DNA from: Bacteroidales bacterium
Lineage (GTDB): Bacteria > Bacteroidota > Bacteroidia > Bacteroidales > WCHB1-69
Reading direction: 5' to 3'
NCBI GenBank assembly: GCA_017544105.1
Contig: JAFYEU010000031.1
Span: forward strand, 1 to 51,206
Length of the DNA: 51,206 bases
Shown piece after piece: positions 33,817-42,259 of the stretch; position 1 is the first letter of the stretch; every line of letters starts with the position of its first letter. The notes below the pieces were generated by a model. It was not told where the DNA came from. It worked only from the letters and a program-made list of their open reading frames with translations, and did no database searches. The position numbers and the translations under genes are program-made.

Positions 33817-35460
33817 CTAATCGGATATTTGAACCCTTCTCAAGTCCAGCATGTTGACCGGGTTGATGCCCAAGCCGGTGACCTCTTTGCGGGTGAAACG
33901 CACGACCTTGTCATAGTAGAGTACCACAACAGGTGCATCCTCCATCAGCAGGGAGTCCATACGGATATAGTATTCATTTCGCCTGGCCTCATCGGTGCAG
34001 CGCTGGGAGGCTTCGTAGAGCTTGTCGAAGGCCTTGTTCACATAGTGGGTGTAGTTGGATCCCACAGGCTGCAGATTCTTGGAGTAGAAGAGGGCCAGGT
34101 AGTTTTCCGCGTCGAGGTAATCGCAGATCCAGGATCCCCGGAAGAAGGGCAGCTGGTAGTTGCGCATCATCTCACGCTGCTGCGCCCCCTGGGTGATGTC
34201 CAGACGGAGGTCGATGCCAATCTGTGATAGCTCATGCTGGATATATTGGCAGAGGTCGGCATAGTTGGCCGACACAGCCACGCTGATGGGCGGGAGCCCT
34301 TTGCCGTTCGGATAGCCCGCCTCCGCCAGCAGCGCTGCGGCCTTCTTCGGGTTGTAATCATATCCCTTGACTCGCTCCGCGTCGAAAGCGGCCATGCCCA
34401 TCGGGATGAAACCCGCCGTGCCCGCATAGCCTACATTGTTGCGCAGGAACTTCATCATCTTCTCCCGATCGAAGCCATAATTGATGGCCTGCCGGATCTT
34501 TTTGTTGAGCAATGGGTTGCCATTGCCCTTGTCTTGAAGCATGAATCCCAGGTATTCCGTGTTCAGGTAGGGACCGGTCAACAAGGTGATCTGATCCTTG
34601 TATTCGGGGTTCAACAGCCCCTCTTTGGTCAAGAGCGCGTCCTTGTAACAAGCCTCTACTCCCGACATGAAGTCTATGCTCCCCTTCATGAACTCCATGA
34701 AGACCGACTGCTTGTCCACGATAAAGGAGATCGCCACCGCGTCCAGATAGGGCAGGGGAGTGCCTTGCTCGTCACGTTCGAAGTAGTCGGGGTTCTTGCG
34801 CAATACCATCTTGACCCCTTCCTGCCACAGCTGGAACTTGAAGGGCCCTGTGCCTACGGGATGGTTGCGGAAGTCTTTGCCGTAATGCTCCACTACCTCA
34901 TGGGGTACCACGGAGCAGTATTTCATCGTCAGGATGCCTAAGAAGGGCGGGAAGGGCTCCGACAGGGTGATCTGGAAGGTGGTGTCGTCCAGCGCCTCAA
35001 AACAGGGCCTGCTGTCGGCATCGCGTTTCACCTTTTGAAAAACCCACGCACCCGGGGAGGCCACCTCTCCATCCAAAATCCTGCCGAAACTGTACACGAA
35101 GTCGGCCGCCTTGACATACCGCTTCCCTTCGAATGGGAAAAAGTCGGTGTTGTGGAAGGTGACGTCCGATCGCAGGGTGAAGGTGTACGTCCGTCCGTCC
35201 TCGGAGATGGTCCAGCTCTTGGCGATGGATGGGACGATGCGCATGGAGTCATCTAGCTCCACCAACCCGTTGTAGAGTTGGTTGCAGGCCCAGATGACGG
35301 CCTGGCCCGAGGAGTAGGCAGGGTCCAAGGTCTGAATGCCTCCTGACTCGTTGTAGTGGAAGATCATCTTGTCGCTGTTACGCCCCTTGGTTGAGCAGGC
35401 AAGGCACAAGAAGGACAAAAGGACTGGAAACAAAAGGTGTAAAGGTCGCAATATCTTCAT
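33817..35460 (-). CDS. OppA/DppA-like peptide-binding lipoprotein
   Basis: This 547-residue extracellular solute-binding protein (family 5) has a lipoprotein signal with Cys22 (LCLAC). The family pattern QTLDPAYSSGQAVIWACNQLYNGLVELDD opens the mature part, and WTISEDGRTYTFTLRSDVTFHN follows. Such proteins deliver peptides, nickel or murein peptides to ABC permeases. No permease or ATPase gene is nearby. Its start shares one base with the stop of the M23 peptidase gene (TAATG), and the whole operon is about peptidoglycan, so murein peptides are a reasonable guess for the ligand. Confidence 0.87.
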   Translation of the reverse strand: MKILRPLHLLFPVLLSFLCLACSTKGRNSDKMIFHYNESGGIQTLDPAYSSGQAVIWACNQLYNGLVELDDSMRIVPSIAKSWTISEDGRTYTFTLRSDVTFHNTDFFPFEGKRYVKAADFVYSFGRILDGEVASPGAWVFQKVKRDADSRPCFEALDDTTFQITLSEPFPPFLGILTMKYCSVVPHEVVEHYGKDFRNHPVGTGPFKFQLWQEGVKMVLRKNPDYFERDEQGTPLPYLDAVAISFIVDKQSVFMEFMKGSIDFMSGVEACYKDALLTKEGLLNPEYKDQITLLTGPYLNTEYLGFMLQDKGNGNPLLNKKIRQAINYGFDREKMMKFLRNNVGYAGTAGFIPMGMAAFDAERVKGYDYNPKKAAALLAEAGYPNGKGLPPISVAVSANYADLCQYIQHELSQIGIDLRLDITQGAQQREMMRNYQLPFFRGSWICDYLDAENYLALFYSKNLQPVGSNYTHYVNKAFDKLYEASQRCTDEARRNEYYIRMDSLLMEDAPVVVLYYDKVVRFTRKEVTGLGINPVNMLDLRRVQISD

Positions 35461-36422
35461 TAGGACAAGGATTGGTTGACCTTCCGGGAGGATTCGAGGA
35501 TGGCATTGTACTCCTCCGGAGTGATGTCGCTGTAGAAATAATAGACGGGATTGACGCGTTGTCCGCCCTTGATGACTTCATAGTGCAGGTGGGATCCTGT
35601 GGCCATGCCGGTGGTTCCCACATAGCCGATGACCTGTCCGCGCTTGACATGCTGGCCGGGCCTGACCGTTTTCTTGGACATGTGTGCGTAGAGGGTCTTG
35701 TAGGTGTAGCCGTGGTTGATGACCACGCAGATGCCGTAGCCGCCGCCCGGATTCTCTCCCGACACCACCCCGTCGGCAGTGGCATAGATGGGCGTCCCCT
35801 TGGGTGCGGCAATGTCCACCCCCGTATGGGAACGCAAAGTCTTCAAGACAGGGTGATAACGCCGCCCGAAACCGGAAGTGACACTGTACATGTTCTTCAA
35901 TGGACGGATTGCCGGAATGCAGGTAAGCATGTCTGACTTCTTGTCGGCGATGCGCTCCAGCTCATCCAAGGACTTGGACTGCGCCGCCAGCCGGACCATC
36001 AGCTTGTCGGCCTTCTTGTTGGCCTCTTTCAGGAGGGCACTGGCTTCGGAACGCGAGAGACTGTCATTGCCGGGGCGCTCTGCCAGCAGAGGATATCGCT
36101 CTGACGCCGGGATGGGATCCGCCTCCAAGATGGTGCGATATACGTTGTCATCCAGGTCCTCAATGTCTAAAAGCACTTTCGACATCAGATCTATTCTGCT
36201 GTTGAGTTCCTCCACTTCTGCCTTCAACTCGTTGTTTTCCTGCTCCAGCAGCTTCTCTTTGGGCGAGTCAATGACGTAAAAGCCGATCCAGATGAAGATG
36301 AGTGCAAAGGCTATGCCGCTGAGAAATACCCACACCATCCTCTTAGCGATGTGCCTGAAACCGAGCTTCGCTTTCTCAAAGGAGAGGGTCTTGGGGTTGA
36401 ACTTGTAAAATCCGCTGGGCAT
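35460..36422 (-). CDS. M23-family metallopeptidase (LytM domain), membrane-anchored
   Basis: The 320-residue protein has a single membrane helix (about 29-51), a coiled coil (about 54-90, KEKLLEQENNELKAEVEEL) and a C-terminal LytM domain. The zinc ligands appear complete: His199 and Asp203 (HTGVD), and His280 of the HLH motif (278-280). The family cuts peptide crosslinks in murein or, when zinc ligands are lost, activates amidases; here they are present. It should act in the periplasm, tethered to the inner membrane. It lies 19 bases after the LysM-protein gene and overlaps the next gene by one base. Confidence 0.9.
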   Translation of the reverse strand: MPSGFYKFNPKTLSFEKAKLGFRHIAKRMVWVFLSGIAFALIFIWIGFYVIDSPKEKLLEQENNELKAEVEELNSRIDLMSKVLLDIEDLDDNVYRTILEADPIPASERYPLLAERPGNDSLSRSEASALLKEANKKADKLMVRLAAQSKSLDELERIADKKSDMLTCIPAIRPLKNMYSVTSGFGRRYHPVLKTLRSHTGVDIAAPKGTPIYATADGVVSGENPGGGYGICVVINHGYTYKTLYAHMSKKTVRPGQHVKRGQVIGYVGTTGMATGSHLHYEVIKGGQRVNPVYYFYSDITPEEYNAILESSRKVNQSLS

Positions 36423-36441
36423 AGCTGATGGCTTTTAGGGT

Positions 36442-37704
36442 CTATTTGCAGCCGATGCAGATACGGTCGCCAATGCCGTAGCTGCTGATGGCTCCACTAT
36501 TGCGTTTGATGATGATCTTGAGCTGGATGCCGTACTTCTGGGCAATGAAACGATAGGTGTCACCCGCAGCAAGCGTATGGTATTCCACCGGTGATTTGGT
36601 GCTCTTCATCTCCAGATAGACCACCTCATCTTCAATGGGCTCGGAGTCGTCATAGACATCATTGTAGGCACGCAGGTTCTTCTCCGACATCTGCATGGCG
36701 GCTGCCAGTCTGGCATAAGTGTCGCCACGCTTGGCGATGATGAAGCGGGTCTTGTTGTTTTCGTACACCGGGCGGCTGGTGTAGGGATAGTAGGCCTGCT
36801 TGAAAGGGACGGAGTAGGGGTCAAGGATGAAGATGTTCTTCCCTTCTACAGATGCCGCCTTGGGTAACGTGTTGGGATAGGTCTCCGTGGTGGTCGCTGC
36901 TGGAGGCGTCTCCACCTTGGTCTCCTTCGGCGCGGTGGTCGTCACAGGCTCACTCTTTGCCGGCTTTTCCACAGGCTTGGCTTCCGGCTTCTTCTCTTCG
37001 GCCTTCGGCTGCGGCTTCTCCGTGATGGTGGTCGTGGTGCTGACCGCCGGAGCCGGCTTCACCACTGGCTCAGCCTTCGGGGTGGCGACCGCTACTGCCG
37101 GCTGGCTCTTCGGAGCTGTCGTGACCATCTCCGGGGATGGAGCGTCCACCTTCTTCAAGGCAAGGGTGTCGCCTAACTTCTGCGCCACCTTGCGATCGTA
37201 GTGCATCAGATAGTATTTCTCAATGATGGAGATCAGCGTGTCCGCATAGCGCGGATTGCCCGAATAGCCTGCCTCCTTCAGCCCGTAAGCCCAAGACTTG
37301 TAATCCGTGATAGGATAATAGAAGAGCTTCACGTAACGGCTCCGCTGCGACAAAAACAAGGAATGGTCGCGGTAAGAGTCCTCTACCGTGGCATATTTGC
37401 GGAAACAGAACTCACGGCTGTGGTTCTCCGTCTCATAAAAGGTCTCCCCTTTCCATTCATCCGTGTGGCACATGATGCCGAAATGGTTGTTGGCCTCCAT
37501 TGCCACCCGGTTGGTGCCCACCTTGGAGGCGTAGATGGCTTGGGCCAACGTGATGCTAGCCGGCACCTTGTATAACTCCATCTCCCTCATCGCCAAGTCT
37601 TTGTATTGGTCGATGTAGTCGTAAATCCGGTCTTCCATCGTGTATTGCGAAAAACCGGCCATCCAGACTAACAGCAATGCTGCGATGGTAAATGTCCTTT
37701 TCAT
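36442..37704 (-). CDS. Glucosaminidase-fold LysM protein lacking the catalytic glutamate
   Basis: The 420-residue protein has a signal peptide (about 1-19) and a GH73-type glucosaminidase domain (about 22-165). A Pro/Lys/Thr/Glu-rich linker follows (about 195-275), then two LysM murein-binding repeats. In GH73 the catalytic Glu lies in the AQAILES-type motif. Here the motif reads LAQAIYASKVGTN, with Ala59 (codon GCC, bases 37528-37530) in that place. The adjacent paralogue (37717) keeps Glu66. The rest of the fold, ANNHFGIMCH and FRKYATVEDSYRDHS, is intact, so it is probably a folded pseudoenzyme that binds murein or regulates its paralogue, rather than decayed DNA. It starts 12 bases after that paralogue's stop. 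Confidence 0.85.
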   Translation of the reverse strand: MKRTFTIAALLLVWMAGFSQYTMEDRIYDYIDQYKDLAMREMELYKVPASITLAQAIYASKVGTNRVAMEANNHFGIMCHTDEWKGETFYETENHSREFCFRKYATVEDSYRDHSLFLSQRSRYVKLFYYPITDYKSWAYGLKEAGYSGNPRYADTLISIIEKYYLMHYDRKVAQKLGDTLALKKVDAPSPEMVTTAPKSQPAVAVATPKAEPVVKPAPAVSTTTTITEKPQPKAEEKKPEAKPVEKPAKSEPVTTTAPKETKVETPPAATTTETYPNTLPKAASVEGKNIFILDPYSVPFKQAYYPYTSRPVYENNKTRFIIAKRGDTYARLAAAMQMSEKNLRAYNDVYDDSEPIEDEVVYLEMKSTKSPVEYHTLAAGDTYRFIAQKYGIQLKIIIKRNSGAISSYGIGDRICIGCK

Positions 37705-37716
37705 AGTTTGATATTT

Positions 37717-38754
37717 TTAATGCCTTAATAAAATCTGGTCACCAGGATGTATAATCGATTTTTCATTCAAATTATTGTATTTGAAGATATATTGAAGCTG
37801 AACACCATAACGCTGCGCAATGTAGCGGAGGGTCTCACCCGCCACCACGATGTGGATCTTGGCGGGATTGTTCTTGGCTTTGGCCTCTATATAAACGATC
37901 TCGTTCTCCATCGGCTGCATGTCGCTGTCGGCATCGTTGAAGGCGCGGATGCTGGCCGCCGATACCTGCACGTCGCCTGCAATGGTCTCGTAGGTGTCGC
38001 CTTTCTTCGCAATGACAAAATAGGTCCTGTTGTTTTCAAAGACCTTGCGGTAGGTGAACGGACTGCTTCCCATGGGATACTCGCTGCCCAGCGCCGTGAA
38101 GACCTTCTTCTCGACGGGTTGTGCCGGCACGACGGGCGTCTGGCTCTGCTCAGCGGCGGAGGCGCCCGGAGAGGTGTTGTCCGCTGCCAGCGGCTGGTGT
38201 AAGGCCCCCTCGCCTAACATGGCAATGGTGTCCAGACGGGCTAGCTGAAAACGCTCGATCAAGCCGGTGAGCAACTCCGGATATTTGGGGTTGGTGGCAT
38301 AACCGTCCGCTTTCAACGTCTGCGCCCAGGCCGTATAGTCCAGGATGTTCAACTCAAAGAGGTTGGCATACCGTTTCCGGGTTTTCAGAAACAATGAGTG
38401 GTCGTTGTAGGAGTCCGCCGCACTCGCATATTTGCGGAAACATTCCTGCAACTCGTCATCGTCCACCAGGATGGTGTCACCCTCCCAGTTCTCATGACAC
38501 TTGATGCCGAAATGGTTGTTGCCTTCCGTGGCCAGACGACTCATCCCACAGGCACTCTCCAATATGCCCTGCGCCAAGGTGATGCTCGCCGGGATCCGAT
38601 GCTCCTGCATCTTTGTCATCGCCACCTCCTTGTATTGCTCGATGTATGCGCGGATGTCCCGCTCCGTATATTGCCCGAACATCATCCCCGGCATACAGGC
38701 CAGAGCGGCGAAACAGGTGATAGTCTGTAAAAATAGCGTGATTCTCTTTTTCAT
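37717..38754 (-). CDS. Murein hydrolase: GH73-type glucosaminidase with LysM repeats
   Basis: The 345-residue protein has a signal peptide (about 1-27), a glucosaminidase domain with the catalytic Glu66 in LAQGILESACGMSRLA, the GNNHFGIKCH motif, and two C-terminal LysM repeats (ending IIHPGDQILLRH). It should cleave the GlcNAc-MurNAc backbone of peptidoglycan in the periplasm. The linker is much shorter than in the neighbouring paralogue. It follows ddl by 21 bases in a minus-strand cell-wall operon. Confidence 0.88.
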   Translation of the reverse strand: MKKRITLFLQTITCFAALACMPGMMFGQYTERDIRAYIEQYKEVAMTKMQEHRIPASITLAQGILESACGMSRLATEGNNHFGIKCHENWEGDTILVDDDELQECFRKYASAADSYNDHSLFLKTRKRYANLFELNILDYTAWAQTLKADGYATNPKYPELLTGLIERFQLARLDTIAMLGEGALHQPLAADNTSPGASAAEQSQTPVVPAQPVEKKVFTALGSEYPMGSSPFTYRKVFENNRTYFVIAKKGDTYETIAGDVQVSAASIRAFNDADSDMQPMENEIVYIEAKAKNNPAKIHIVVAGETLRYIAQRYGVQLQYIFKYNNLNEKSIIHPGDQILLRH

Positions 38755-38775
38755 GCGTGAAGGTTGGATTTGATG

Positions 38776-39762
38776 TTATGACTGGGGGAGAGCCTCCATG
38801 GCCAGCCGTGTATAGAAGTCCGTCAGGTCCAATTGTTTAAATTTGACCTGATCAGGAATGATGCTTAAAGCTGTCTGTCCAGGAATGGTGTTGATTTCCA
38901 GGAAATAAGGCTTTCCGTCATCTTCCGATATGATGAAGTCAACACGCACAACTCCTTTGCAGTCGAGGTTGTGGAAGATGCACTCGCTGTACTTTCTCAA
39001 GAGCGCCTCATCCTCCGGCCGGATGGCGGCGGGCGTCAGCAGTTTGTGCCCCACCGCGGAGTATTTGGCATCGTAGTCGTAAAACTCGTTGCTGGCCACT
39101 ACCTCCGTGACGGCGAGGGTCTGCACCGATCCGTAAACGGACGTCACACCGCAGGTCATCTCGCGCCCCCGCACGAACTTCTCCACCATCAACTGGTTGT
39201 CGTATTTGAACGCCTCCGCAAAGGCCCCCGCCAGCTCTTCGGCACTGTGCACCTTGGTGACGCCCACACTGGAGCCCGAGTTGCACGACTTGACGAAGCA
39301 CGGATATCCGCATACCGCCTCAATCTGCGCATAGTCGACAGGGTCGGTATGGTAGAAATGCAGCGATGGCGCAATCGGGATGCCTAATGCCGCTACCGCC
39401 AAGTTGCAGTAGTATTTGTTGAAGGTGAGCGCCGAACAGAAACTGCCACAGCCCGTGTAGGGAAGCCCTAACATCTCCAGATAACTCTGTAGCTTGCCGT
39501 TCTCTCCCGGCGTGCCGTGAATGGCAATGAAGACGATGTCAAAGGTGATCTTCTCCCCCGCTACCTTCAGCGAGAAATCATTCTTGTCGATGGGGTACAA
39601 ACTCCCGTCATTGCCTTTCCAGGTCCATTCAGAGCCCTTGAAATGAATAAGATACGGCTTAAAAAGATTCTTGTCCAGCATCTGGAAAATGTTGTCAGCC
39701 GTCCGTAAGGAGACTTCATATTCTCCAGAATCACCGCCTGCGATAAGTGCTATATTATACAT
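38776..39762 (-). CDS. ddl: D-alanine--D-alanine ligase
   Basis: Ddl joins two D-alanines for the end of the murein pentapeptide stem, in the cytoplasm with ATP. The 328-residue ATP-grasp enzyme shows IAGGDSGEYEVSLRTA at the N-terminus, IAIHGTPGENGKLQSYLEMLGLPYTGCG, KSCNSGSSVGVTKV and the C-terminal LEINTIPGQT with the metal ligands. Length fits the family. It heads a minus-strand operon continuing with LysM glucosaminidases, M23 peptidase and an OppA-like lipoprotein. A promoter box lies at 39788-39795. Confidence 0.94.
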   Translation of the reverse strand: MYNIALIAGGDSGEYEVSLRTADNIFQMLDKNLFKPYLIHFKGSEWTWKGNDGSLYPIDKNDFSLKVAGEKITFDIVFIAIHGTPGENGKLQSYLEMLGLPYTGCGSFCSALTFNKYYCNLAVAALGIPIAPSLHFYHTDPVDYAQIEAVCGYPCFVKSCNSGSSVGVTKVHSAEELAGAFAEAFKYDNQLMVEKFVRGREMTCGVTSVYGSVQTLAVTEVVASNEFYDYDAKYSAVGHKLLTPAAIRPEDEALLRKYSECIFHNLDCKGVVRVDFIISEDDGKPYFLEINTIPGQTALSIIPDQVKFKQLDLTDFYTRLAMEALPQS

Positions 39763-39787
39763 ATTAACATATTTTTAGACAAAGTGC

Positions 39788-39795
39788 AAATATAG
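39788..39795 (-). promoter_or_regulatory. -7 box of the ddl operon
   Basis: The minus strand reads TATATTTG, an exact TAnnTTTG match, 26 bases before the ddl ATG. Confidence 0.55.
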
Positions 39796-39811
39796 CCATT
39801 CTCCGACAATA

Positions 39812-39834
39812 AACAGACCCTGCGGCGCTGTTTT
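39812..39834 (-). terminator. Weak hairpin between the hexapeptide acyltransferase and ddl
   Basis: AAACAG (39812-39817) pairs with CTGTTT (39829-39834) over an 11-base loop. It could end transcription coming from the acyltransferase gene at 39894. The plus strand has the better T-run, but no plus-strand gene ends here. Confidence 0.3.
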
Positions 39835-39893
39835 TTGAACACCGTTTTGTGTAAAAAAATGAAGCAGAATGGGCGTTGTTGCGGGTGCCTCAC

Positions 39894-40559
39894 CTATTGA
39901 TGCTCCCAGCGGACCTCTTGCTTGAGAATGGTGGGCGGATTGCCACCAATGACTTGGTTCTCGCCTTCAAAGGCGCTCTTCAGCAGCGTGCCAGCCGCCA
40001 GCACGCAGTGGGAGGGCACCGACGCCCCCTTCAGCAGCAAGCACTTGCAGCCAATCCAGACGTGATCGCCTAAACGGATGGGCTTGTCGGGATTGATGCG
40101 CACCCCCTCCTGGTCGTATAAAGGGTGCTCGTCCGTGTCCATCATGAGGGTGTCCCAGCCCACCAGGCAGTCGTGGCCGATGGTGATGCGGTGCGCACAG
40201 ACAATGGTACTCTCCGCGGTCATATTGAAGCCGGCCCCGAGGTCCAGATGCCCGCGTACCGACAGCTTGGAGCCGTGACCGATACTGGCTTTGCCGCCGA
40301 AGCTGACCGTGCCGCTCACCTGCCAGATGCTGCGGGAACGCTTGCGGTCGTAGTGGCCCACATCGCCGAATCCGATCCTGATCATGGCCGTCTCCACCTG
40401 CCCGGGCAGCACAACCTGTCCGTGCAACTCTCGCAAGAAGGTGCGATGCGAGACGAAGACAGGCAGCTTCAAGGCAGTCTTCAACGGGAAATAATGAAGG
40501 TTGAAGCGCAAAGTCTTCGGGATGGAGAAGAGAATATTACAAAAGTCAAAAGCGGTCAT
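39894..40559 (-). CDS. Hexapeptide-repeat (left-handed beta-helix) acyltransferase
   Basis: The 221-residue protein has the imperfect hexapeptide repeats of the LbetaH fold (for example VSFGGKASIGHGSKLSVRG, IGHDCLVGWDTLM), with MDTDEHPL, IRLGDHVWIGCKCLLLKGASV and VLAAGTLL as in capsule and LPS O-acetyltransferases. Such enzymes work as trimers, moving acetyl from acetyl-CoA onto a sugar. The N-terminal 75 residues are not part of the repeats. The acceptor is unknown. It stands alone between two operons, with its own promoter box at 40607-40614. Confidence 0.82.
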   Translation of the reverse strand: MTAFDFCNILFSIPKTLRFNLHYFPLKTALKLPVFVSHRTFLRELHGQVVLPGQVETAMIRIGFGDVGHYDRKRSRSIWQVSGTVSFGGKASIGHGSKLSVRGHLDLGAGFNMTAESTIVCAHRITIGHDCLVGWDTLMMDTDEHPLYDQEGVRINPDKPIRLGDHVWIGCKCLLLKGASVPSHCVLAAGTLLKSAFEGENQVIGGNPPTILKQEVRWEHQ

Positions 40560-40584
40560 TGTTGTCTTTTTTATGCAAAGATGT

Positions 40585-40602
40585 CGGGAAGCATCATTCC
40601 CG
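40585..40602 (-). promoter_or_regulatory. GC-rich hairpin at the acyltransferase transcript 5' end
   Basis: CGGGAA (40585-40590) and TTCCCG (40597-40602) form a perfect six-pair stem with a six-base loop. It lies just after the -7 box (40607-40614), so it would be at or near the 5' end of the transcript. No T-run follows on the minus strand, so it is not an obvious terminator for the upstream universal-stress-like gene. Confidence 0.3.
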
Positions 40603-40606
40603 GCAG

Positions 40607-40614
40607 CAAAAATA
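40607..40614 (-). promoter_or_regulatory. -7 box of the hexapeptide acyltransferase gene
   Basis: The minus strand reads TATTTTTG, an exact TAnnTTTG match, 47 bases before the ATG at 40559. A second, one-mismatch box (CATCTTTG) lies at about 40574-40581. Confidence 0.45.
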
Positions 40615-40663
40615 ACTATTTATCGTATATGATGGACCATCAACCGTCGTTTCTTCTCCTAAA

Positions 40664-41524
40664 CTACGTGCAGAGCACATACAGGTCGTCGCGCTGGTTG
40701 ATGCAGAGCACCGGCAATGATTGCGGGTTGCCGATGATCTTCTTCTCCCTTCGGCCTGTCAGCAGGTCTCCCAACGTGACGTATCGCGTCATCATGATGA
40801 CTGTCAGGGAGGCCCCGATGGTGGGCGCGTATTCGATGGAGTAACGGTCTATATCCTGGTTTACCGACACACTGTCCAGCTCATACTTCACCTCCAAATT
40901 CTGATAGAGCTTCTCGACAAAGGCGATGTTGTCGTTCACCTGTCGCTTTAGCCCGGCATCTTTGTAGTCGTTGTGCAGGATGTGGATGGTGGACTGGTAG
41001 AAGCGGCTGAAGTAGCCGGCCCACAAGGCCTTCTCCTTGGCTTGGCGCTCAATGTCGATCGGCAACATCACATGCTGATATATCTCCTTGTCGGGCAGCG
41101 TCTTGCCCACAGTCATCACGGGCAACCGAGACCCCTTGATGAAGCGTAGCGCCTTGCTAAGACTGAAGAATCCCTCGCCTCCCGACTTGTCCACCCCGAT
41201 GACGTACATGATGGTGTTGGTCTCCTCCGCATATTGGTAAAGGGTCTCCGGGAAATAGTAGTGGGGTAGCATGATGGTCTCAATGTTGTGGTCCACCACC
41301 TTCTGTGCATATAGCAGCCAGGCGTCACCATCAGCACGGGGCGTGTGGTCCTCGTAAGCAAACCCGAATTTGGAGACGATGGTCAGGGAACCGGAGAAGA
41401 CGGCAGCCAGCATGGCCCCGTGGCATACCGCTGCACGACCGTAGTCGGAATCGTCGGCGATGGCGAGGATATTCAGCTTTTTCTTCTGATCTACCGGCTC
41501 TTGTATGGTGATGTTCTCCTCCAT
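40664..41524 (-). CDS. Universal-stress-protein-like (UspA superfamily) protein
   Basis: The 286-residue protein looks like two Usp-type alpha/beta domains. It begins after a short tail with LNILAIADDSDYGRAAVCHGAMLAAVFSGSLTIVS. Repeat 2 begins YQHVMLPIDIERQAKEKALWAGYFSRFY, and the end is GNPQSLPVLCINQRDDLY. I see no ATP-binding GX2GX9GS motif in a complete form, so it may belong to the non-ATP-binding group. The cellular role is unknown. It lies three bases after tsaB and is the last gene of a four-gene minus-strand operon. Confidence 0.7.
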   Translation of the reverse strand: MEENITIQEPVDQKKKLNILAIADDSDYGRAAVCHGAMLAAVFSGSLTIVSKFGFAYEDHTPRADGDAWLLYAQKVVDHNIETIMLPHYYFPETLYQYAEETNTIMYVIGVDKSGGEGFFSLSKALRFIKGSRLPVMTVGKTLPDKEIYQHVMLPIDIERQAKEKALWAGYFSRFYQSTIHILHNDYKDAGLKRQVNDNIAFVEKLYQNLEVKYELDSVSVNQDIDRYSIEYAPTIGASLTVIMMTRYVTLGDLLTGRREKKIIGNPQSLPVLCINQRDDLYVLCT

Positions 41525-41527
41525 GGC

Positions 41528-42247
41528 TTAGCTGTTGGGATGCAGTCCTTTGACCACCGGCTTGGCAGCCACGTACTCTTTCAGGTAGAAGGGCTCGAAG
41601 TAGGCCGTGTCGGCGAACGCCTGTGCCTTCCACTTCTTCAAGGCAGGCACCAGCAGGGAACGGGCCGAGAGGGGGGCGTCCACGAAAAGGGCATGGGGGT
41701 GCTGCGACAACAGCTCTTTGCACTTGGGCATCCCATTGCCACAGAATACGACACGCTGCTGCGCCAATAATGCTTGGAAGGCATCCTCATCCACAATAAC
41801 GGCGGAAGGGGTGCCCACCTCCTGCAACTGGGCATCGTACTGGGCGGCGAAGACCTCCATGCGGCGCGCGTCAATCATCGGCACATAATACGGTGCAGAC
41901 AGGCCGTCCGGGACCCATTGCGCTGCCGCCCCATAGGCCATGCTCTCCAAGGTGCCCACCGTGATGACCGGCTTGCCCAAGGAGTAGGCGATACCCTTGG
42001 CCGTGGAGGTGCCAATGCGCAAGCCCGTGTAGGAGCCCGGACCGATACTGACCACCACACCGTCCAACTCTTCCATGCGCCGCCCGGCAGCCTGCATGAG
42101 CCGGTCAATGAAGGGTAACAGATTTTTGGAGTGGGAGTTGCCATCGGAACTCTCCTCCACACCGATGATCGCCGGGCCCTTGGATAAGGCTACCGAACAA
42201 ATCTCCGTGGCAGTTTCAATATGCAGTAACAATGGTTCTGTGGTCAT
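41528..42247 (-). CDS. tsaB: tRNA threonylcarbamoyladenosine biosynthesis protein TsaB
   Basis: TsaB is the scaffold partner of TsaD in making t6A at position 37 of ANN-decoding tRNAs. The 239 residues show the ASKHA-fold start LLLHIETATEICSVAL, DGVVVSIGPGSYTGLRIGTSTAKGIAYSLG and PYYVPMIDARRMEVFAA, all characteristic of this family. It lies between a GH3 fusion protein (12 bases upstream) and the universal-stress-like gene (three bases downstream). Confidence 0.92.
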   Translation of the reverse strand: MTTEPLLLHIETATEICSVALSKGPAIIGVEESSDGNSHSKNLLPFIDRLMQAAGRRMEELDGVVVSIGPGSYTGLRIGTSTAKGIAYSLGKPVITVGTLESMAYGAAAQWVPDGLSAPYYVPMIDARRMEVFAAQYDAQLQEVGTPSAVIVDEDAFQALLAQQRVVFCGNGMPKCKELLSQHPHALFVDAPLSARSLLVPALKKWKAQAFADTAYFEPFYLKEYVAAKPVVKGLHPNS

Positions 42248-42259
42248 AAACGTGGATCA

